In this document: positions 41,063 through 53,549 of the stretch, one piece after another
How positions within the stretch are numbered: position 1 is the first letter of the stretch
Layout: every line of letters begins with the position of its first letter
NCBI GenBank assembly: GCA_023268935.1
Contig: JALRKK010000054.1
Coordinates: 1-64,000, forward strand
Origin: Glaciecola sp.
GTDB lineage: Bacteria; Pseudomonadota; Gammaproteobacteria; Enterobacterales; Alteromonadaceae
Reading direction: 5' to 3'
DNA: 64,000 bases
Made by a program: the position numbers and the translations under genes
Notes under the pieces: generated by a model
What the model was told of the DNA's origin: nothing
What the model saw: the letters and a program-made list of their open reading frames with translations, nothing else
Databases searched by the model: none

Positions 41063-42925
41063 ATGGCAGCAAACCAGTCATTGACCAAATCGTTGTTTGT
41101 CGGGATTTGGAATGTCCTCAACTTCTCTCGGAAGTTAGTGTTTAATCTGATTTTTATTCTTCTACTTATTTTCATGATCATGGCCATTGCCAACTCTGGT
41201 AAAGATGAAATCAAAGTTCCTCAGGGTGGCGCTTTGGTATTAGATCTATCGGGCAACTTGGTGATACAAAAAACCTCTGTTGATCCATTTGATGAGTTTG
41301 CGAATGAAGCTTTTGGTGGAAATTCAGCGCCAAAAGAAATATTGGTTCGCGATGTCGTAAAAGCCATCGAAAATGCCAAAGAAGATCGCCGCATCAGTGC
41401 ATTGCTGTTGGATTTTGATGGTTTACGCGGTGCTGGATTAGACAAGTTACGTGTTGTGGCTTCGGCCTTAGAAGACTTTAAAACGTCTGGTAAACCCGTC
41501 ATTGCTCGCGGCGATATCTATGGCCAAGTACAGTATTATCTAGCCGCGCATGCTGACAAAATTTACCTAAACCCTGAAGGTGCGGTATTGTTTGACGGTT
41601 TAACGCGTCAGCGTATGTATTACAAAGAAGCGTTAGAAAAGCTCAAAATTAATACTCATGTCTTCAAAGTTGGGACATACAAATCTGCCATTGAGCCGTA
41701 TTTGCGTAACGATATGTCACCAGAGGCAAAAGAAGCGAATGAAGCTTGGATGGGTAGCTATTGGCAACAGATGAAAGAAGACATTGCCAATGCTCGCGGC
41801 ATCAATATTGCCAGTTTTGATGAAACGGCTGCCGCTTTTATGGCTAAATTTGAAGCCGCTAACGGTGACTTTGCCCAATATGCATTAGACAATGGCTGGG
41901 TGGATGCACTCAAAACTCGCGAAGAAATCCGTACTGAAATGATTGATCTTGTTGGGAAAGATGACAAAGACAGTTCATTTAAGGGAATCTCATTTGCGCG
42001 TTACATGCGCGTGATTGACTTTCCGCTGCCTCAGGAATTTACCAAAGACGGCATAGCTGTGGTCGTAGCAAAAGGCACTATTTTAGATGGTAATCAACCC
42101 TCTGGTACCATCGGTGGTGAATCCACAGCGCGTTTACTGCGCAAAGCACGTAACAATGACAACGTAAAAGCGGTTGTTTTGCATGTTGATTCTCCTGGAG
42201 GAAGCGCTTTTGCATCCGAGATCATTCGTCAAGAAGTGATTGAGCTCAAAAATGCTGGCAAGCCAGTCGTTGCAGTCATGAGCACCTATGCTGCATCAGG
42301 TGGGTATTGGATCTCTGCGAGCGCCGATAAAATCATTGCCTCTCCTGCAACCATCACCGGTTCAATCGGAATCTTTGGCATGCTAATGACTTATGAAGAT
42401 TCACTGGCGCATTTGGGTGTGTACACTGATGGTGTTTCCACAACTGAACTGGGCTTTTCATCGTTGTCTAAAACCCTACCTGAAAGCCTAGAGCAAATCA
42501 TTCAACGCTCTATTGAGCGCGGTTACGAGCAATTTATTACCCTAGTTGCTGACAACCGAAATATGACCCTTGAACAGGTTGATTCGATTGCGCAAGGTCG
42601 CGTTTGGATCGGTGAAACAGCTCTAGAGCTAGGTTTAGTTGATGCATTAGGTGGCTTGGAAGAAGGTATTGCCGCGGCGGCTGAATTAGCTGAGCTAAAG
42701 GATTACCAAGTCAAATACATTGAGCGTACTCTGTCCCCTAAAGAACAGTTTATTCGTGAATTATTGCAAAACGCCACGGTAAGACTGGTGCAAACACAAA
42801 TGATTGATTCAAACAGTCCGCTTTTAGGCTTGTTTGGTCAAATCGCACGTGATATTTCAATCTTCTCTCGTTTAAACGATCCGAAAGCCACGTATGCCAT
42901 GTGTCTAGAGTGTGAACTTAAATAA
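41063..42925 (+). CDS. sppA: Signal peptide peptidase SppA (long form)
   Basis: Inner-membrane serine protease that degrades cleaved signal peptides. The 620-residue long form has an N-terminal membrane helix at about 26-49 (LVFNLIFILLLIFMIMAIAN) and two tandem S49 domains. The catalytic Lys is in VFKVGTYKSAIEPYLRND of the first domain, and the nucleophile Ser in HVDSPGGSAFASEII of the second. SGGYWISASADKIIASP is conserved. The ATG at 41063 has AAGGTG 9 bases upstream; a GTG at 41051 is less likely. A terminator follows. Confidence 0.94.
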   Translation: MAANQSLTKSLFVGIWNVLNFSRKLVFNLIFILLLIFMIMAIANSGKDEIKVPQGGALVLDLSGNLVIQKTSVDPFDEFANEAFGGNSAPKEILVRDVVKAIENAKEDRRISALLLDFDGLRGAGLDKLRVVASALEDFKTSGKPVIARGDIYGQVQYYLAAHADKIYLNPEGAVLFDGLTRQRMYYKEALEKLKINTHVFKVGTYKSAIEPYLRNDMSPEAKEANEAWMGSYWQQMKEDIANARGINIASFDETAAAFMAKFEAANGDFAQYALDNGWVDALKTREEIRTEMIDLVGKDDKDSSFKGISFARYMRVIDFPLPQEFTKDGIAVVVAKGTILDGNQPSGTIGGESTARLLRKARNNDNVKAVVLHVDSPGGSAFASEIIRQEVIELKNAGKPVVAVMSTYAASGGYWISASADKIIASPATITGSIGIFGMLMTYEDSLAHLGVYTDGVSTTELGFSSLSKTLPESLEQIIQRSIERGYEQFITLVADNRNMTLEQVDSIAQGRVWIGETALELGLVDALGGLEEGIAAAAELAELKDYQVKYIERTLSPKEQFIRELLQNATVRLVQTQMIDSNSPLLGLFGQIARDISIFSRLNDPKATYAMCLECELK

Positions 42926-42946
42926 CATAAAAAGCGTTTTGATAGC

Positions 42947-42974
42947 AAAAGCCCAACATATGTTGGGCTTTTTT
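42947..42974 (+). terminator. Terminator after sppA
   Basis: AAAAGCCCAAC pairs with GTTGGGCTTTT around ATAT, followed by further T. It lies 21 bases past the sppA stop and may also serve the convergent yfbV on the other strand. Confidence 0.9.
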
Positions 42975-43001
42975 GTGGGTCAGTCTGAATGGATTTTTAT
43001 A

Positions 43002-43448
43002 TCAAAACCAACGCTCAGTAAATGATTTATCTAGGCTTTCAAACGCGGTTTTGAGGGTTTTTGCTAACTCTTTATATCTTGGCGGTTGTTTAGGTTGCGC
43101 GATGGTGACACCAGCTTGGCGCATTTTGGCCACAATCTCCCCGTGCCAAGCTCGTATGGCTGGCGGCAGTGGTTGATTGGCACGATGACCCAGCCACAGT
43201 TGTCCCTGTAAAGGCAGACTAAAAAACAACCCTGCCATGGCCAGCGCTTGTGGCAAATAACTCATACCGTGATTATTCACCAATAGCACAAACGAAAAAA
43301 TGCCTAATCCAGGTAATACTTTATAACCGAACTGCGTCGCACTGATGACGCGACACTCGGGAAAGATCGCAAATAACTCTTTGCGCATGGGCCAAGTTTT
43401 CATGTATTGATGGCCATCTTTTACCATAGCGGCAAGGGATACTGACAT
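43002..43448 (-). CDS. yfbV: YfbV / UPF0208 (DUF412) membrane protein
   Basis: Conserved inner-membrane protein of 148 residues. E. coli YfbV has been linked to the organisation of the Ter macrodomain or chromosome. The match covers GHQYMKTWPMRKELFAIFPE, two membrane helices (about 50-67 LPGLGIFSFVLLVNNHGM; 71-90), SLPLQGQLWLGHRANQPLPP and the C-terminal YKELAKTLKTAFESLDKSF. ATG 43448 has GAGG upstream; a TTG four codons earlier is unnecessary. It is divergent from trxB. Confidence 0.9.
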   Translation of the reverse strand: MSVSLAAMVKDGHQYMKTWPMRKELFAIFPECRVISATQFGYKVLPGLGIFSFVLLVNNHGMSYLPQALAMAGLFFSLPLQGQLWLGHRANQPLPPAIRAWHGEIVAKMRQAGVTIAQPKQPPRYKELAKTLKTAFESLDKSFTERWF

Positions 43449-43539
43449 GTGATACCTCAATTGTGGTTAGCAATTAAGCAAATTCTACTAAAAAAACTCA
43501 ATTACGTTAATATACGCAGAATATTTATGCGAAGTTCGA

Positions 43540-44583
<1,044 letters not shown>

Positions 44584-44591
44584 ACCGCACT

Positions 44592-44616
44592 AAGGCAGCG
44601 CTTCGCTGCCTTTTTT
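44592..44616 (+). terminator. Terminator after trxB, abutting the aat start codon
   Basis: AAGGCAGCG pairs with CGCTGCCTT around loop CTT, followed by a T-run. Only three bases (ATC) lie between the T-run and the ATG of aat. Confidence 0.92.
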
Positions 44617-44619
44617 ATC

Positions 44620-45366
44620 ATGATTGAACTCCCTTTATTAGCGCAACACGATATTGCCTTTCCCGATGTAACCTTAGCCTTAGAGGAGCCTAATGGCTTG
44701 TTGGCCTTTGGTGGTGATTTGTCCTGTGCCCGTTTGCGCAATGCTTATCGATTGGGCATTTTTCCTTGGTATAGCCAAGGCGAGCCTATTTTGTGGTGGT
44801 CACCAGATCCACGAGCCATCATCACATACGAGCGTTTTCACATCAGTAAATCTTTGCGCAAGTGGCTGAACAAACAGTCATACAGAGTAACCGTTAATCA
44901 CGCTTTTGACGAAGTCATTAAGGCCTGTAGCAGCATACCGCGCAGTCCTATCAAACACGAGGATGGCACTGAATCAACCAATGGTGTTTGGCTCAATGCC
45001 AATATGGTATCAGCATACATAGCGTTGCATCGAGATGGTGCAGCACATTCCATTGAAGTCTGGGAGGACAATCAGCTAGTCGGTGGATTATATGGTGTCT
45101 GTATTGGTAATGTATTTTGTGGAGAATCCATGTTTCACAAACGCACAAATGCGTCTAAACTTGCTTTTGTGAGTTTAGTTCAGTTTTGTCAAACACAGGG
45201 GATCCACTTTATCGACTGCCAACTCGAAAATCCATATTTACAAAGCTTTGGCTGTTTCGCTGTCGCTCGTGAAGAGTTTAGACAGCGACTACAACACGCT
45301 TATACTACGCCATATTCTGAGGATATTTGGCAGCCTCAAGATCTCACACCAGTCTCCCTACCCTAG
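44620..45366 (+). CDS. aat: Leucyl/phenylalanyl-tRNA-protein transferase
   Basis: N-end-rule enzyme that adds Leu or Phe to proteins with N-terminal Arg or Lys, marking them for ClpS-ClpAP. The 248-residue protein carries EEPNGLLAFGGDLS, YRLGIFPWYSQGEPILWWSPD and VFCGESMFHKRTNASK. The family N-terminus (MIELPLLAQHDIAFP) fixes the ATG at 44620 even though no ribosome binding site precedes it: the upstream bases are the trxB terminator. bpt follows after 11 bases, and clpA/clpS lie 1-4 kb away. Confidence 0.96.
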   Translation: MIELPLLAQHDIAFPDVTLALEEPNGLLAFGGDLSCARLRNAYRLGIFPWYSQGEPILWWSPDPRAIITYERFHISKSLRKWLNKQSYRVTVNHAFDEVIKACSSIPRSPIKHEDGTESTNGVWLNANMVSAYIALHRDGAAHSIEVWEDNQLVGGLYGVCIGNVFCGESMFHKRTNASKLAFVSLVQFCQTQGIHFIDCQLENPYLQSFGCFAVAREEFRQRLQHAYTTPYSEDIWQPQDLTPVSLP

Positions 45367-45377
45367 TTGAAAGTGTC

Positions 45378-46079
45378 ATGAAGTTTGGCCTAACGTCTCA
45401 TTTTCCATGTAGTTACCTTCCCGACAGGGAAGAGCGCCTATTGGTGCATGTGGGCGAAGCTCAAGAAGGTATGGTTTATGATAAGCTTATACAAGCTGGC
45501 TTTCGCCGCAGTGGCGAGCAAATGTATCGCCCGCACTGTGCTCGATGTAATGAGTGTAAAGCCATCAGAATTAATATTGCCAAATACACTCCTTCGCGCA
45601 GCCAAAAAAGGCTCATTAACAAAAATAAAGACTTAAATATGCTCTGGCGTGCCAGTGAAGAAATCAACCTAACGGATTATTTCCCACTCTATGCCGATTA
45701 TATTAGCGAGAGACATCGTGATGGCAGTATGTTTCCTCCTGATTTGAACAGCTTCTTGACATTCAATCAATGCGCGTGGCGCCAACCTTACTTTTTGGAG
45801 GCGTGGTTGGATAATCGTTTAGTGGCTGTCGCGATCACGGATAAAATGGCAAACGGATTATCCGCATTTTATACGTTTTTTGCTCCTGACTTAGATAAAC
45901 GCTCTTTGGGTGGTTACATGATTTTGGCACAAATTAACCAGGCGCTACAGCTCGAATTACCGTATTTATATTTGGGTTATTACATCAACCAATGCGACAA
46001 AATGAATTACAAAACACAATACTCAGGCTATGAGTGGTTTAATGGTGAATATTGGTCTGATGAATCTCTCGCGCGCTAA
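45378..46079 (+). CDS. bpt: Aspartate/glutamate leucyltransferase (arginyltransferase family)
   Basis: Adds Leu to proteins with N-terminal Asp or Glu, complementing Aat in the bacterial N-end rule. The 233-residue ATE1-like protein starts FGLTSHFPCSYLPDREERL. It has the N-domain YRPHCARCNECKAIRINI with its Cys cluster, and the C-domain ends GYYINQCDKMNYKTQYSGYE. ATG 45378 is used; an in-frame extension to 45327 would lie inside aat. It is co-oriented with aat and infA. Confidence 0.94.
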   Translation: MKFGLTSHFPCSYLPDREERLLVHVGEAQEGMVYDKLIQAGFRRSGEQMYRPHCARCNECKAIRINIAKYTPSRSQKRLINKNKDLNMLWRASEEINLTDYFPLYADYISERHRDGSMFPPDLNSFLTFNQCAWRQPYFLEAWLDNRLVAVAITDKMANGLSAFYTFFAPDLDKRSLGGYMILAQINQALQLELPYLYLGYYINQCDKMNYKTQYSGYEWFNGEYWSDESLAR

Positions 46080-46165
46080 ATTAACGAAAGTATTACTTTA
46101 CATATGAGTGGGTTTTCTGTATCTTCTGCGCGTTATTTTCGATCAAATAAAGGTTTCTAAACTAG

Positions 46166-46384
<219 letters not shown>

Positions 46385-46403
46385 TTGCAAATATATTGAT
46401 TCC

Positions 46404-46431
46404 AAAAAAAGAGGCTTACGCCTCTTTTTTT
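46404..46431. terminator. Bidirectional terminator between infA and clpA
   Basis: AAAAAAAGAGGC and GCCTCTTTTTTT form a symmetrical stem with loop TTAC. It terminates infA on the plus strand and clpA on the minus strand, touching the clpA stop codon. Confidence 0.92.
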
Positions 46432-48709
46432 ATTCCTTCTCGACCGTCGCCGCTGCCTTTGGCAACTCTTGAGGCTTGAAAGTAAACGTTAGCTGGTTTT
46501 TCTTCAGATCAACCTTAACTGAACCGCCGTTCGCTAAACCACCGAACAGTAACTCATTGGCTAATTCTTTCTTAAGCTTATCTTGAATCAAACGTCCCAT
46601 CGGGCGTGCACCCATGGCTTTATCATAGCCTTCTTCAGCAAGCCATTCTCGAGCTTTATCCGTGACTTCTAAGGACACACCTTTGGTATCTAATTGTGCT
46701 TGTAGCTCAATTAAGAATTTATCTACCACTTGCAAGATGACATCTTGCGTCAAGTGATTGAACCAAATAATGCCATCTAAGCGATTGCGGAATTCTGGTG
46801 AGAATACCTTGTTGATCTCGCTCAGCGCATCATGTGAGTGGTCTTGTTGCTTGAAGCCAATGGATTTACGTACGGTTGCTTGTACCCCAGCATTGGTGGT
46901 CATTACTAAGACGACATTGCGAAAATCCACCTTGCGGCCGTTATTGTCGGTTAAAGTGCCGTGGTCCATCACTTGCAACAAGATGTTGTAAATGTCGCTG
47001 TGTGCCTTCTCAATTTCATCAAGAAGCACTACGGAATATGGGTTTTTGATCACAGCATCCGTTAACAAACCACCTTGGTCAAAACCAACATAACCAGGAG
47101 GTGCACCAATCAAGCGTGATACCGCATGACGCTCCATGTACTCAGACATATCGAAGCGCACCAACTCCACGCCCATTATTTTGGCAAGCTGAGCCGTGAC
47201 TTCAGTCTTACCAACACCGGTTGGACCAGCAAATAAGAACGAACCAATCGGTTTTGCTTCATTGCCTAACCCCGAGCGAGACAAATGAATTGCATCGGTT
47301 AACGTAGTAATCGCATCATCTTGGCCAAACACCACCATCTTGAGGTTGCGCTTAAGGTTTTTGAGCACCTCCATATCCGATGCGGAAACGGATTTTTCAG
47401 GGATCCGAGCGATTTTGGCAATGATTTTTTCAATTTCTAAATCAGTAATCTCAGAAGGACGTTTGTCTTCTGGCATTAAGCGCAAACTTGCCCCGGCTTC
47501 GTCCATTACGTCAATGGCTTTGTCTGGCAAGTGTCTGTCATTAATATACTTGGCGGATAATTCTGCAGCGGCTTTCAAGGCTTTTTGTGTGAACTTTACA
47601 CTATGGTGCTCTTCATAACGCGATTTGAGCCCCATCAATATCTTCGTAGTATCTTCAACGCTTGGTTCAACGACATCAATTTTCTGGAAACGTCTGGCCA
47701 GTGCTCGGTCTTTTTCAAAGATACTTTGATATTCTTGATAAGTAGTCGACCCAACGCAGCGCAGCTCGCCGCTGGAAAGTTTGGGCTTGAGTAGGTTCGA
47801 TGCATCCATCACCCCACCTGAGGCAGCTCCTGCACCGATAATGGTATGGATCTCATCGATAAATAAAATGGCATTCTTGTCCTCTGTGAGCTCTTTTAAA
47901 ATGCCTTTGAGGCGTTTTTCGAAGTCTCCGCGATATTTGGTACCGGCTAATAGCCCCCCTAAATCAAGAGAATAAACCGTCGCCGATAGCATCACTTCAG
48001 GCACATCCTCATTGACGATACGGTACGCTAACCCTTCAGCAATCGCCGTTTTACCGACGCCAGCCTCGCCAACAAGCAATGGATTATTTTTGCGTCGACG
48101 GCACAAGATCTGAATGGTGCGCTCAACTTCATGATCGCGACCAATTAAGGGGTCAATCTTGCCTTCTCTTGCGGTTGAGTTCAGGTTTGTCGTGTACTTC
48201 GACAGCATCGAGGAATCTTCATCGCCCTCAACAGCCTCTGTTTGTGGCTCATTGATGGATGGCTCTTCGTCTTTCTTAGTGACACCGTGGGAAATAAAAT
48301 TGACCACATCCAATCGCGTGACGTCTGATTTCTTTAATATATAAACAGCTTGAGATTCTTGTTCGCTAAAAATCGCAACCAATACATTAGCACCGGTCAC
48401 TTCTCCTTTACCTGAGGATTGCACATGGAAAACTGCGCGCTGTAGTACGCGCTGAAATCCCAATGTAGGTTGAGTCTCTCGCTCATTTTCCGCATCGTCT
48501 AACATCAGAGGGGTGGTGTCTTTGACAAAATCAGTCAGTTCTTGTTTGATGGTATCCAGATTAGCTCCACAGGCTTTCAGAGCCTCTAATGCTGCAGGAT
48601 TATCTAACAACGCTAACAACAAGTGCTCAACCGTCATAAACTCGTGGCGATGTTGACGTGCGAAGATAAATGCCTCGTTGAGCGTTTGTTCCAGATCTTT
48701 GTTTAACAT
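46430..48709 (-). CDS. clpA: ClpA, unfoldase of the ClpAP protease
   Basis: Hexameric AAA+ chaperone that unfolds substrates into ClpP. The length of 759 residues matches E. coli (758). It has the Clp-N domain ([20 protein letters not shown]), the first AAA module with [18 protein letters not shown] and [14 protein letters not shown], the second with [15 protein letters not shown] and [11 protein letters not shown], and the C-terminal D2-small domain. AGAGG precedes the ATG. It is downstream of its adaptor gene clpS after 34 bases. Confidence 0.98.
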   Translation of the reverse strand: MLNKDLEQTLNEAFIFARQHRHEFMTVEHLLLALLDNPAALEALKACGANLDTIKQELTDFVKDTTPLMLDDAENERETQPTLGFQRVLQRAVFHVQSSGKGEVTGANVLVAIFSEQESQAVYILKKSDVTRLDVVNFISHGVTKKDEEPSINEPQTEAVEGDEDSSMLSKYTTNLNSTAREGKIDPLIGRDHEVERTIQILCRRRKNNPLLVGEAGVGKTAIAEGLAYRIVNEDVPEVMLSATVYSLDLGGLLAGTKYRGDFEKRLKGILKELTEDKNAILFIDEIHTIIGAGAASGGVMDASNLLKPKLSSGELRCVGSTTYQEYQSIFEKDRALARRFQKIDVVEPSVEDTTKILMGLKSRYEEHHSVKFTQKALKAAAELSAKYINDRHLPDKAIDVMDEAGASLRLMPEDKRPSEITDLEIEKIIAKIARIPEKSVSASDMEVLKNLKRNLKMVVFGQDDAITTLTDAIHLSRSGLGNEAKPIGSFLFAGPTGVGKTEVTAQLAKIMGVELVRFDMSEYMERHAVSRLIGAPPGYVGFDQGGLLTDAVIKNPYSVVLLDEIEKAHSDIYNILLQVMDHGTLTDNNGRKVDFRNVVLVMTTNAGVQATVRKSIGFKQQDHSHDALSEINKVFSPEFRNRLDGIIWFNHLTQDVILQVVDKFLIELQAQLDTKGVSLEVTDKAREWLAEEGYDKAMGARPMGRLIQDKLKKELANELLFGGLANGGSVKVDLKKNQLTFTFKPQELPKAAATVEKE

Positions 48710-48743
48710 ATAAGATGCTACCTCTTTTGCTGACGCAATATGA

Positions 48744-49064
48744 TTATGCGCGTTCCATTGTACACATCAGTGGATGCTGATGCTTACGAGCATATTCGTT
48801 AACTTGCATGACTTTGGTCTCTGCAATCTCCGCAGTAAAAACCCCACATACGGCTTTTCCGCGATAATGTACTGTGAGCATGATTTGATTAGCTTGTTCT
48901 GTGTTCATTCGAAAAAATTTGACTAAAACGCTAACTACAAAGTCCATCGGCGTGTAATCGTCATTGTTTAAAATGACTTTGTACATCGGCGGCGGTTGGG
49001 TCTTCTGACGCTCGTCTTCGAGCAGTTTGTCGCCGTCTAAGATGGTCGTATTATCTTTACTCAT
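48744..49064 (-). CDS. clpS: ClpS adaptor (N-recognin)
   Basis: Delivers N-degron substrates, including those made by Aat and Bpt, to ClpA. The 106-residue protein has the core [19 protein letters not shown], which carries the residues binding the N-terminal amino group, then [20 protein letters not shown] and [20 protein letters not shown] ends only one base before the ATG, an unusually short spacing, but the family N-terminus supports this start. It forms the clpS-clpA operon and is divergent from cspD. Confidence 0.97.
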   Translation of the reverse strand: MSKDNTTILDGDKLLEDERQKTQPPPMYKVILNNDDYTPMDFVVSVLVKFFRMNTEQANQIMLTVHYRGKAVCGVFTAEIAETKVMQVNEYARKHQHPLMCTMERA

Positions 49065-49310
49065 ACCTTTAATATAATACCTATCGACAGTTTTTCATCT
49101 ATTAATGAGAAAATAATTTTTTATTCGCCCATAAACTTGACATAACGCAAGTCCACTGACTATTTTTAAGTTAGGTTTTGCGGAATTTTACTGGCTTTGC
49201 AAACGTTTTTCGCTCAACCTTGGCACTATCCTATATCATATTCAGTCGTTTTTATAGTCATAGTGGAGGCATTCACTCACATCGAAGAAAAGGCAAAGAG
49301 GAACAGGTGT

Positions 49311-49529
49311 ATGGCGCTTGGCAAAGTAAAGTGGTTTAACAACGCTAAAGGCTTCGGCTTCATCGTACCAGAAGACGGTGGTGAAGATATATTTGCTCAT
49401 TATTCAACAATAAAGATGGACGGATACCGTTCTTTAAAGGCAGGACAGGAAGTCACTTTTGATGTCGCACTAGGGCCGAAAGGCTTGCATGCAGAAAACA
49501 TTGCCTTAGATCAGGATGCTGAACGCTAG
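49311..49529 (+). CDS. cspD: CspD-type cold-shock-domain protein
   Basis: Single-stranded nucleic-acid-binding protein; in E. coli, CspD is induced in stationary phase and inhibits replication. The 72-residue product has RNP1 KGFGFIVP and RNP2-like DIFAHYSTI, with YRSLKAGQEVTFDVALGPKG. ATG 49311 is chosen, with AGAGGAACAGG upstream; an open frame from 49197 adds residues unlike any cold-shock protein. Divergence from clpS is the usual cspD context. A long leader (about 110 bases or more) is possible. Confidence 0.94.
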   Translation: MALGKVKWFNNAKGFGFIVPEDGGEDIFAHYSTIKMDGYRSLKAGQEVTFDVALGPKGLHAENIALDQDAER

Positions 49530-49550
49530 TAATCTGGTTTCACATAATGA

Positions 49551-49587
49551 GCATTAAAAAAGCAGACTTGGTCTGCTTTTTTAATGC
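49551..49587. terminator. Terminator after cspD
   Basis: A perfect 17-bp stem runs from GCATTAAAAAAGCAGAC to GTCTGCTTTTTTAATGC with loop TTG; its T-run is inside the right arm. A second AT-only hairpin (AATAATCA/TGATTATT, then TTTTT) follows at 49590-49622. Confidence 0.9.
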
Positions 49588-49755
49588 TGAATAATCACAA
49601 AATATTAAATGATTATTTTTTTGATTATGTCAGTATTGTGTATTGGCCACTGAACATGGATAACGTAGACCTTTACATTGCCGCTGGCTGATTTAAAATA
49701 TTTAACTGTAACCGATGAAACCAATGGTTAGCTTAGGATATCGATTCTAAACATT

Positions 49756-50289
49756 ATGATTTTATTATTTAATAAACCCTTTGACGTCCTGTGCCAATTT
49801 TCCCCTCAGCCTGGCAAGCGCACATTAAAAGATTTTATTGATATACCCAATGTCTATGCTGCAGGTCGACTTGATCGCGATAGTGAAGGATTATTGGTAC
49901 TCACCGATGATGGTGCTTTGCAACATCGCATTACTCATCCAAAGAAAAAAATGAGCAAAGAATACTGGGTGCAGGTAGAGGGCGACATGACAGAGGGTGC
50001 TATCGCACAACTTTGCCAAGGAGTAATGCTTAAAGATGGCATGACTCTGCCTGCAAAAGTCAGCGCAATGGCCGCTCCCAATATCTGGGAACGACAGCCG
50101 CCAATTCGAGAGCGCAAATCCATTCCAACGTCATGGATTAAAATCGTCTTAAAAGAAGGGCGTAATCGCCAAGTCCGGCGTATGACCGCTGCAGTGGGCT
50201 ATCCTACATTACGTTTGATTCGCTATCGTATTGGCAGCTGGACAATTGACACAGTTGGACACGGTCAATATCAAATATTCGATCATTAA
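49756..50289 (+). CDS. rluE: 23S rRNA pseudouridine synthase RluE
   Basis: Makes pseudouridine 2457 in 23S rRNA. The 177-residue RsuA/RluB/E/F-family protein lacks an S4 domain. The catalytic Asp is in [19 protein letters not shown], and [20 protein letters not shown] is the second signature. [17 protein letters not shown] lies near the C-terminus. The ribosome binding site is poor (TTAGGAT 14 or more bases upstream), but the start [16 protein letters not shown] is well conserved. Confidence 0.94.
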   Translation: MILLFNKPFDVLCQFSPQPGKRTLKDFIDIPNVYAAGRLDRDSEGLLVLTDDGALQHRITHPKKKMSKEYWVQVEGDMTEGAIAQLCQGVMLKDGMTLPAKVSAMAAPNIWERQPPIRERKSIPTSWIKIVLKEGRNRQVRRMTAAVGYPTLRLIRYRIGSWTIDTVGHGQYQIFDH

Positions 50290-50362
50290 GCCGATGATTC
50301 ACTGACAAAAAAATGCTAAACTATTACCGTTTTAAACGACCATAGTAATTACGTTAACTGGC

Positions 50363-51490
50363 ATGCATAATACGTCTCAAAACGAAGCTCTACCATCCCC
50401 TGAAAACACCAAAGTCATCGTTGGCATGTCAGGCGGTGTCGACTCTTCAGTATCTGCATTTTTGCTCAAAGAAGCCGGTTATCAGGTCGAAGGCGTCTTC
50501 ATGAAAAACTGGGAAGAAGATGACAACGACGAGTACTGTGCCGCAGCTGAAGATTTAGCCGATGCTCAGGCCGTTGCTGATAAATTAGACATTGAGCTGC
50601 ATACGATTAACTTTGCTGCCGAATATTGGGACAATGTATTTGAGTATTTTTTACAAGAATACAAAGCGGGTCGAACCCCGAATCCCGATATCATGTGCAA
50701 CAAAGAGATTAAGTTCAAAGCCTTTTTGGAATACGCCGCTGAGGATTTGGGCGCAGACTACATTGCGACGGGCCATTATGTGCAACGTCGCGATATTCAA
50801 GGCACAACCCAAATGATCAGAGGGTTTGACCAAAACAAAGACCAAAGTTATTTTTTGTATACCTTGAGTCATGAGCACGTCCGTAAAACCCTTTTTCCAA
50901 TCGGTCATTTAGAAAAACCAGAAGTCCGACGCATCGCAGAAGCACAAGAGCTGGTGACACATGATAAAAAAGACTCTACAGGGATCTGCTTTATCGGTGA
51001 GCGCAAATTCAAAGATTTTTTAGCACAATATCTGCCTGCTCAACCAGGCCCTATTGTAACAGCAGAAGGTGAGCCCATCGGTGAACATCAAGGGTTGATG
51101 TATCACACTTTAGGTCAGCGCAAAGGATTACTCATTGGCGGCACCAAACAACACGGAGATGAGCCTTGGTATGTGGTGGATAAAGACGTGCCCAACAACA
51201 CCCTCATCGTGGGTCAAGGTGCGAATCATCCCCGCTTATTCTCCAAAGGTCTCATTGCGAACCAATTGCATTGGGTAGATCGTAATGTTTTAACCGAACC
51301 AACGCGCATGACCGTCAAAACACGATATCGTCAACACGACATACAGTGTGTGGTTGAACCAACTGATAGCGATTGCGTAAACGTCATCTTTGATGAGCCA
51401 CAAAAAGCCGTGACACCGGGACAATCCGCTGTGTTTTACCAAGGCGACGTGTGCTTAGGAGGTGGCATTATCGAGAGTTATATACGTTAA
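50363..51490 (+). CDS. mnmA: tRNA-specific 2-thiouridylase MnmA
   Basis: Thiolates U34 of tRNA-Glu, Gln and Lys. The 375-residue protein has the PP-loop [16 protein letters not shown], the catalytic Cys in [15 protein letters not shown] and the persulfide Cys in [23 protein letters not shown] and the C-terminal beta barrel complete it. Its stop overlaps the hflD start (TAATG). The mnmA-hflD-purB order is the same as in E. coli. Confidence 0.97.
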   Translation: MHNTSQNEALPSPENTKVIVGMSGGVDSSVSAFLLKEAGYQVEGVFMKNWEEDDNDEYCAAAEDLADAQAVADKLDIELHTINFAAEYWDNVFEYFLQEYKAGRTPNPDIMCNKEIKFKAFLEYAAEDLGADYIATGHYVQRRDIQGTTQMIRGFDQNKDQSYFLYTLSHEHVRKTLFPIGHLEKPEVRRIAEAQELVTHDKKDSTGICFIGERKFKDFLAQYLPAQPGPIVTAEGEPIGEHQGLMYHTLGQRKGLLIGGTKQHGDEPWYVVDKDVPNNTLIVGQGANHPRLFSKGLIANQLHWVDRNVLTEPTRMTVKTRYRQHDIQCVVEPTDSDCVNVIFDEPQKAVTPGQSAVFYQGDVCLGGGIIESYIR

Positions 51491-52113
51491 TGAGTGAAGC
51501 AATAGAAGCCACCCTCGCCCTTGCCGGAGTATGCCAGGCGGCTACCTTGGTGCAATCCGCTGCGCGCAAAGGTCAATGTGATGATACGGCGTTTCAGGCC
51601 AGCATCTCAAGTATTTGTGTGACGGAGCCTGAGCACCCACAACAAGTGTACGGCCAATTATCAAACTTAAAAATTGGCTACACCACACTGGTGCATCAGC
51701 TCAACACGCGAGGCGCACAGAAAGACGCAGAGCTCACTCGCTACATTGCCAGCTTATTGGGTTTTGAGCGCAAACTTGCCAAAAATCCTCAAGCAATGTC
51801 TGAACTGGGGGAACGTATTGGTAACGTGCAACGACAATTAGCCCATGTAGAGTTCGAGCATCACCAAATTTTATCCAGTTTAGCCAGTGCCTACGTGGAC
51901 ATTGTTAGTCCACTAGCACCGCGTATTCAAGTCGCAGGGAACCCTGCGCACCTCGGACAAGCCTCTAATCAGGCAAAAGTTCGAGCATTGTTACTCGCAG
52001 GGGTTCGCTCTGCTGTATTGTGGCGCCAAATGGGAGGCCAGCGCCGCCAAATTTTATTTAATCGTAAACGCATCTTGCGCGGAGCCCAAGCTGCCTTACA
52101 GCAAATGAGTTAG
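51490..52113 (+). CDS. hflD: HflD, peripheral membrane protein (lysogenization regulator homologue)
   Basis: All-helical protein known in E. coli from its effect on lambda CII; its host role is unclear. The 207-residue product starts [20 protein letters not shown], with VQSAARKGQCDDTAFQASI, ERIGNVQRQLAHVEFEH and a C-terminal VRSAVLWRQMGGQRRQILF. The ATG at 51490 shares one base with the mnmA stop; a longer frame from 51451 lies inside mnmA and is rejected. purB follows after 16 bases. Confidence 0.93.
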   Translation: MSEAIEATLALAGVCQAATLVQSAARKGQCDDTAFQASISSICVTEPEHPQQVYGQLSNLKIGYTTLVHQLNTRGAQKDAELTRYIASLLGFERKLAKNPQAMSELGERIGNVQRQLAHVEFEHHQILSSLASAYVDIVSPLAPRIQVAGNPAHLGQASNQAKVRALLLAGVRSAVLWRQMGGQRRQILFNRKRILRGAQAALQQMS

Positions 52114-52120
52114 ACGTTAG

Positions 52121-53506
<1,386 letters not shown>

Positions 53507-53517
53507 AACCTTGTCAT

Positions 53518-53547
53518 GATGCCTCTTTATCTTGTTAAAGGGGCATC
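53518..53547 (+). repeat. Hairpin covering the ribosome binding site of the cyclase gene
   Basis: GATGCCTCTTTA (53518-53529) pairs with TAAAGGGGCATC (53536-53547), 12 bp with one T-G wobble and a 6-base loop. The AAAGGGG ribosome binding site is entirely in the right arm, 2 bases before the ATG at 53550. No T-run follows, so it is not a purB terminator. Confidence 0.7.
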
Positions 53548-53549
53548 TG

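Noticed and set aside
46385-46429. Possible tRNA-Ser between infA and clpA, as in E. coli
   Set aside because: The gap is only 45 bases and holds just a bidirectional terminator.
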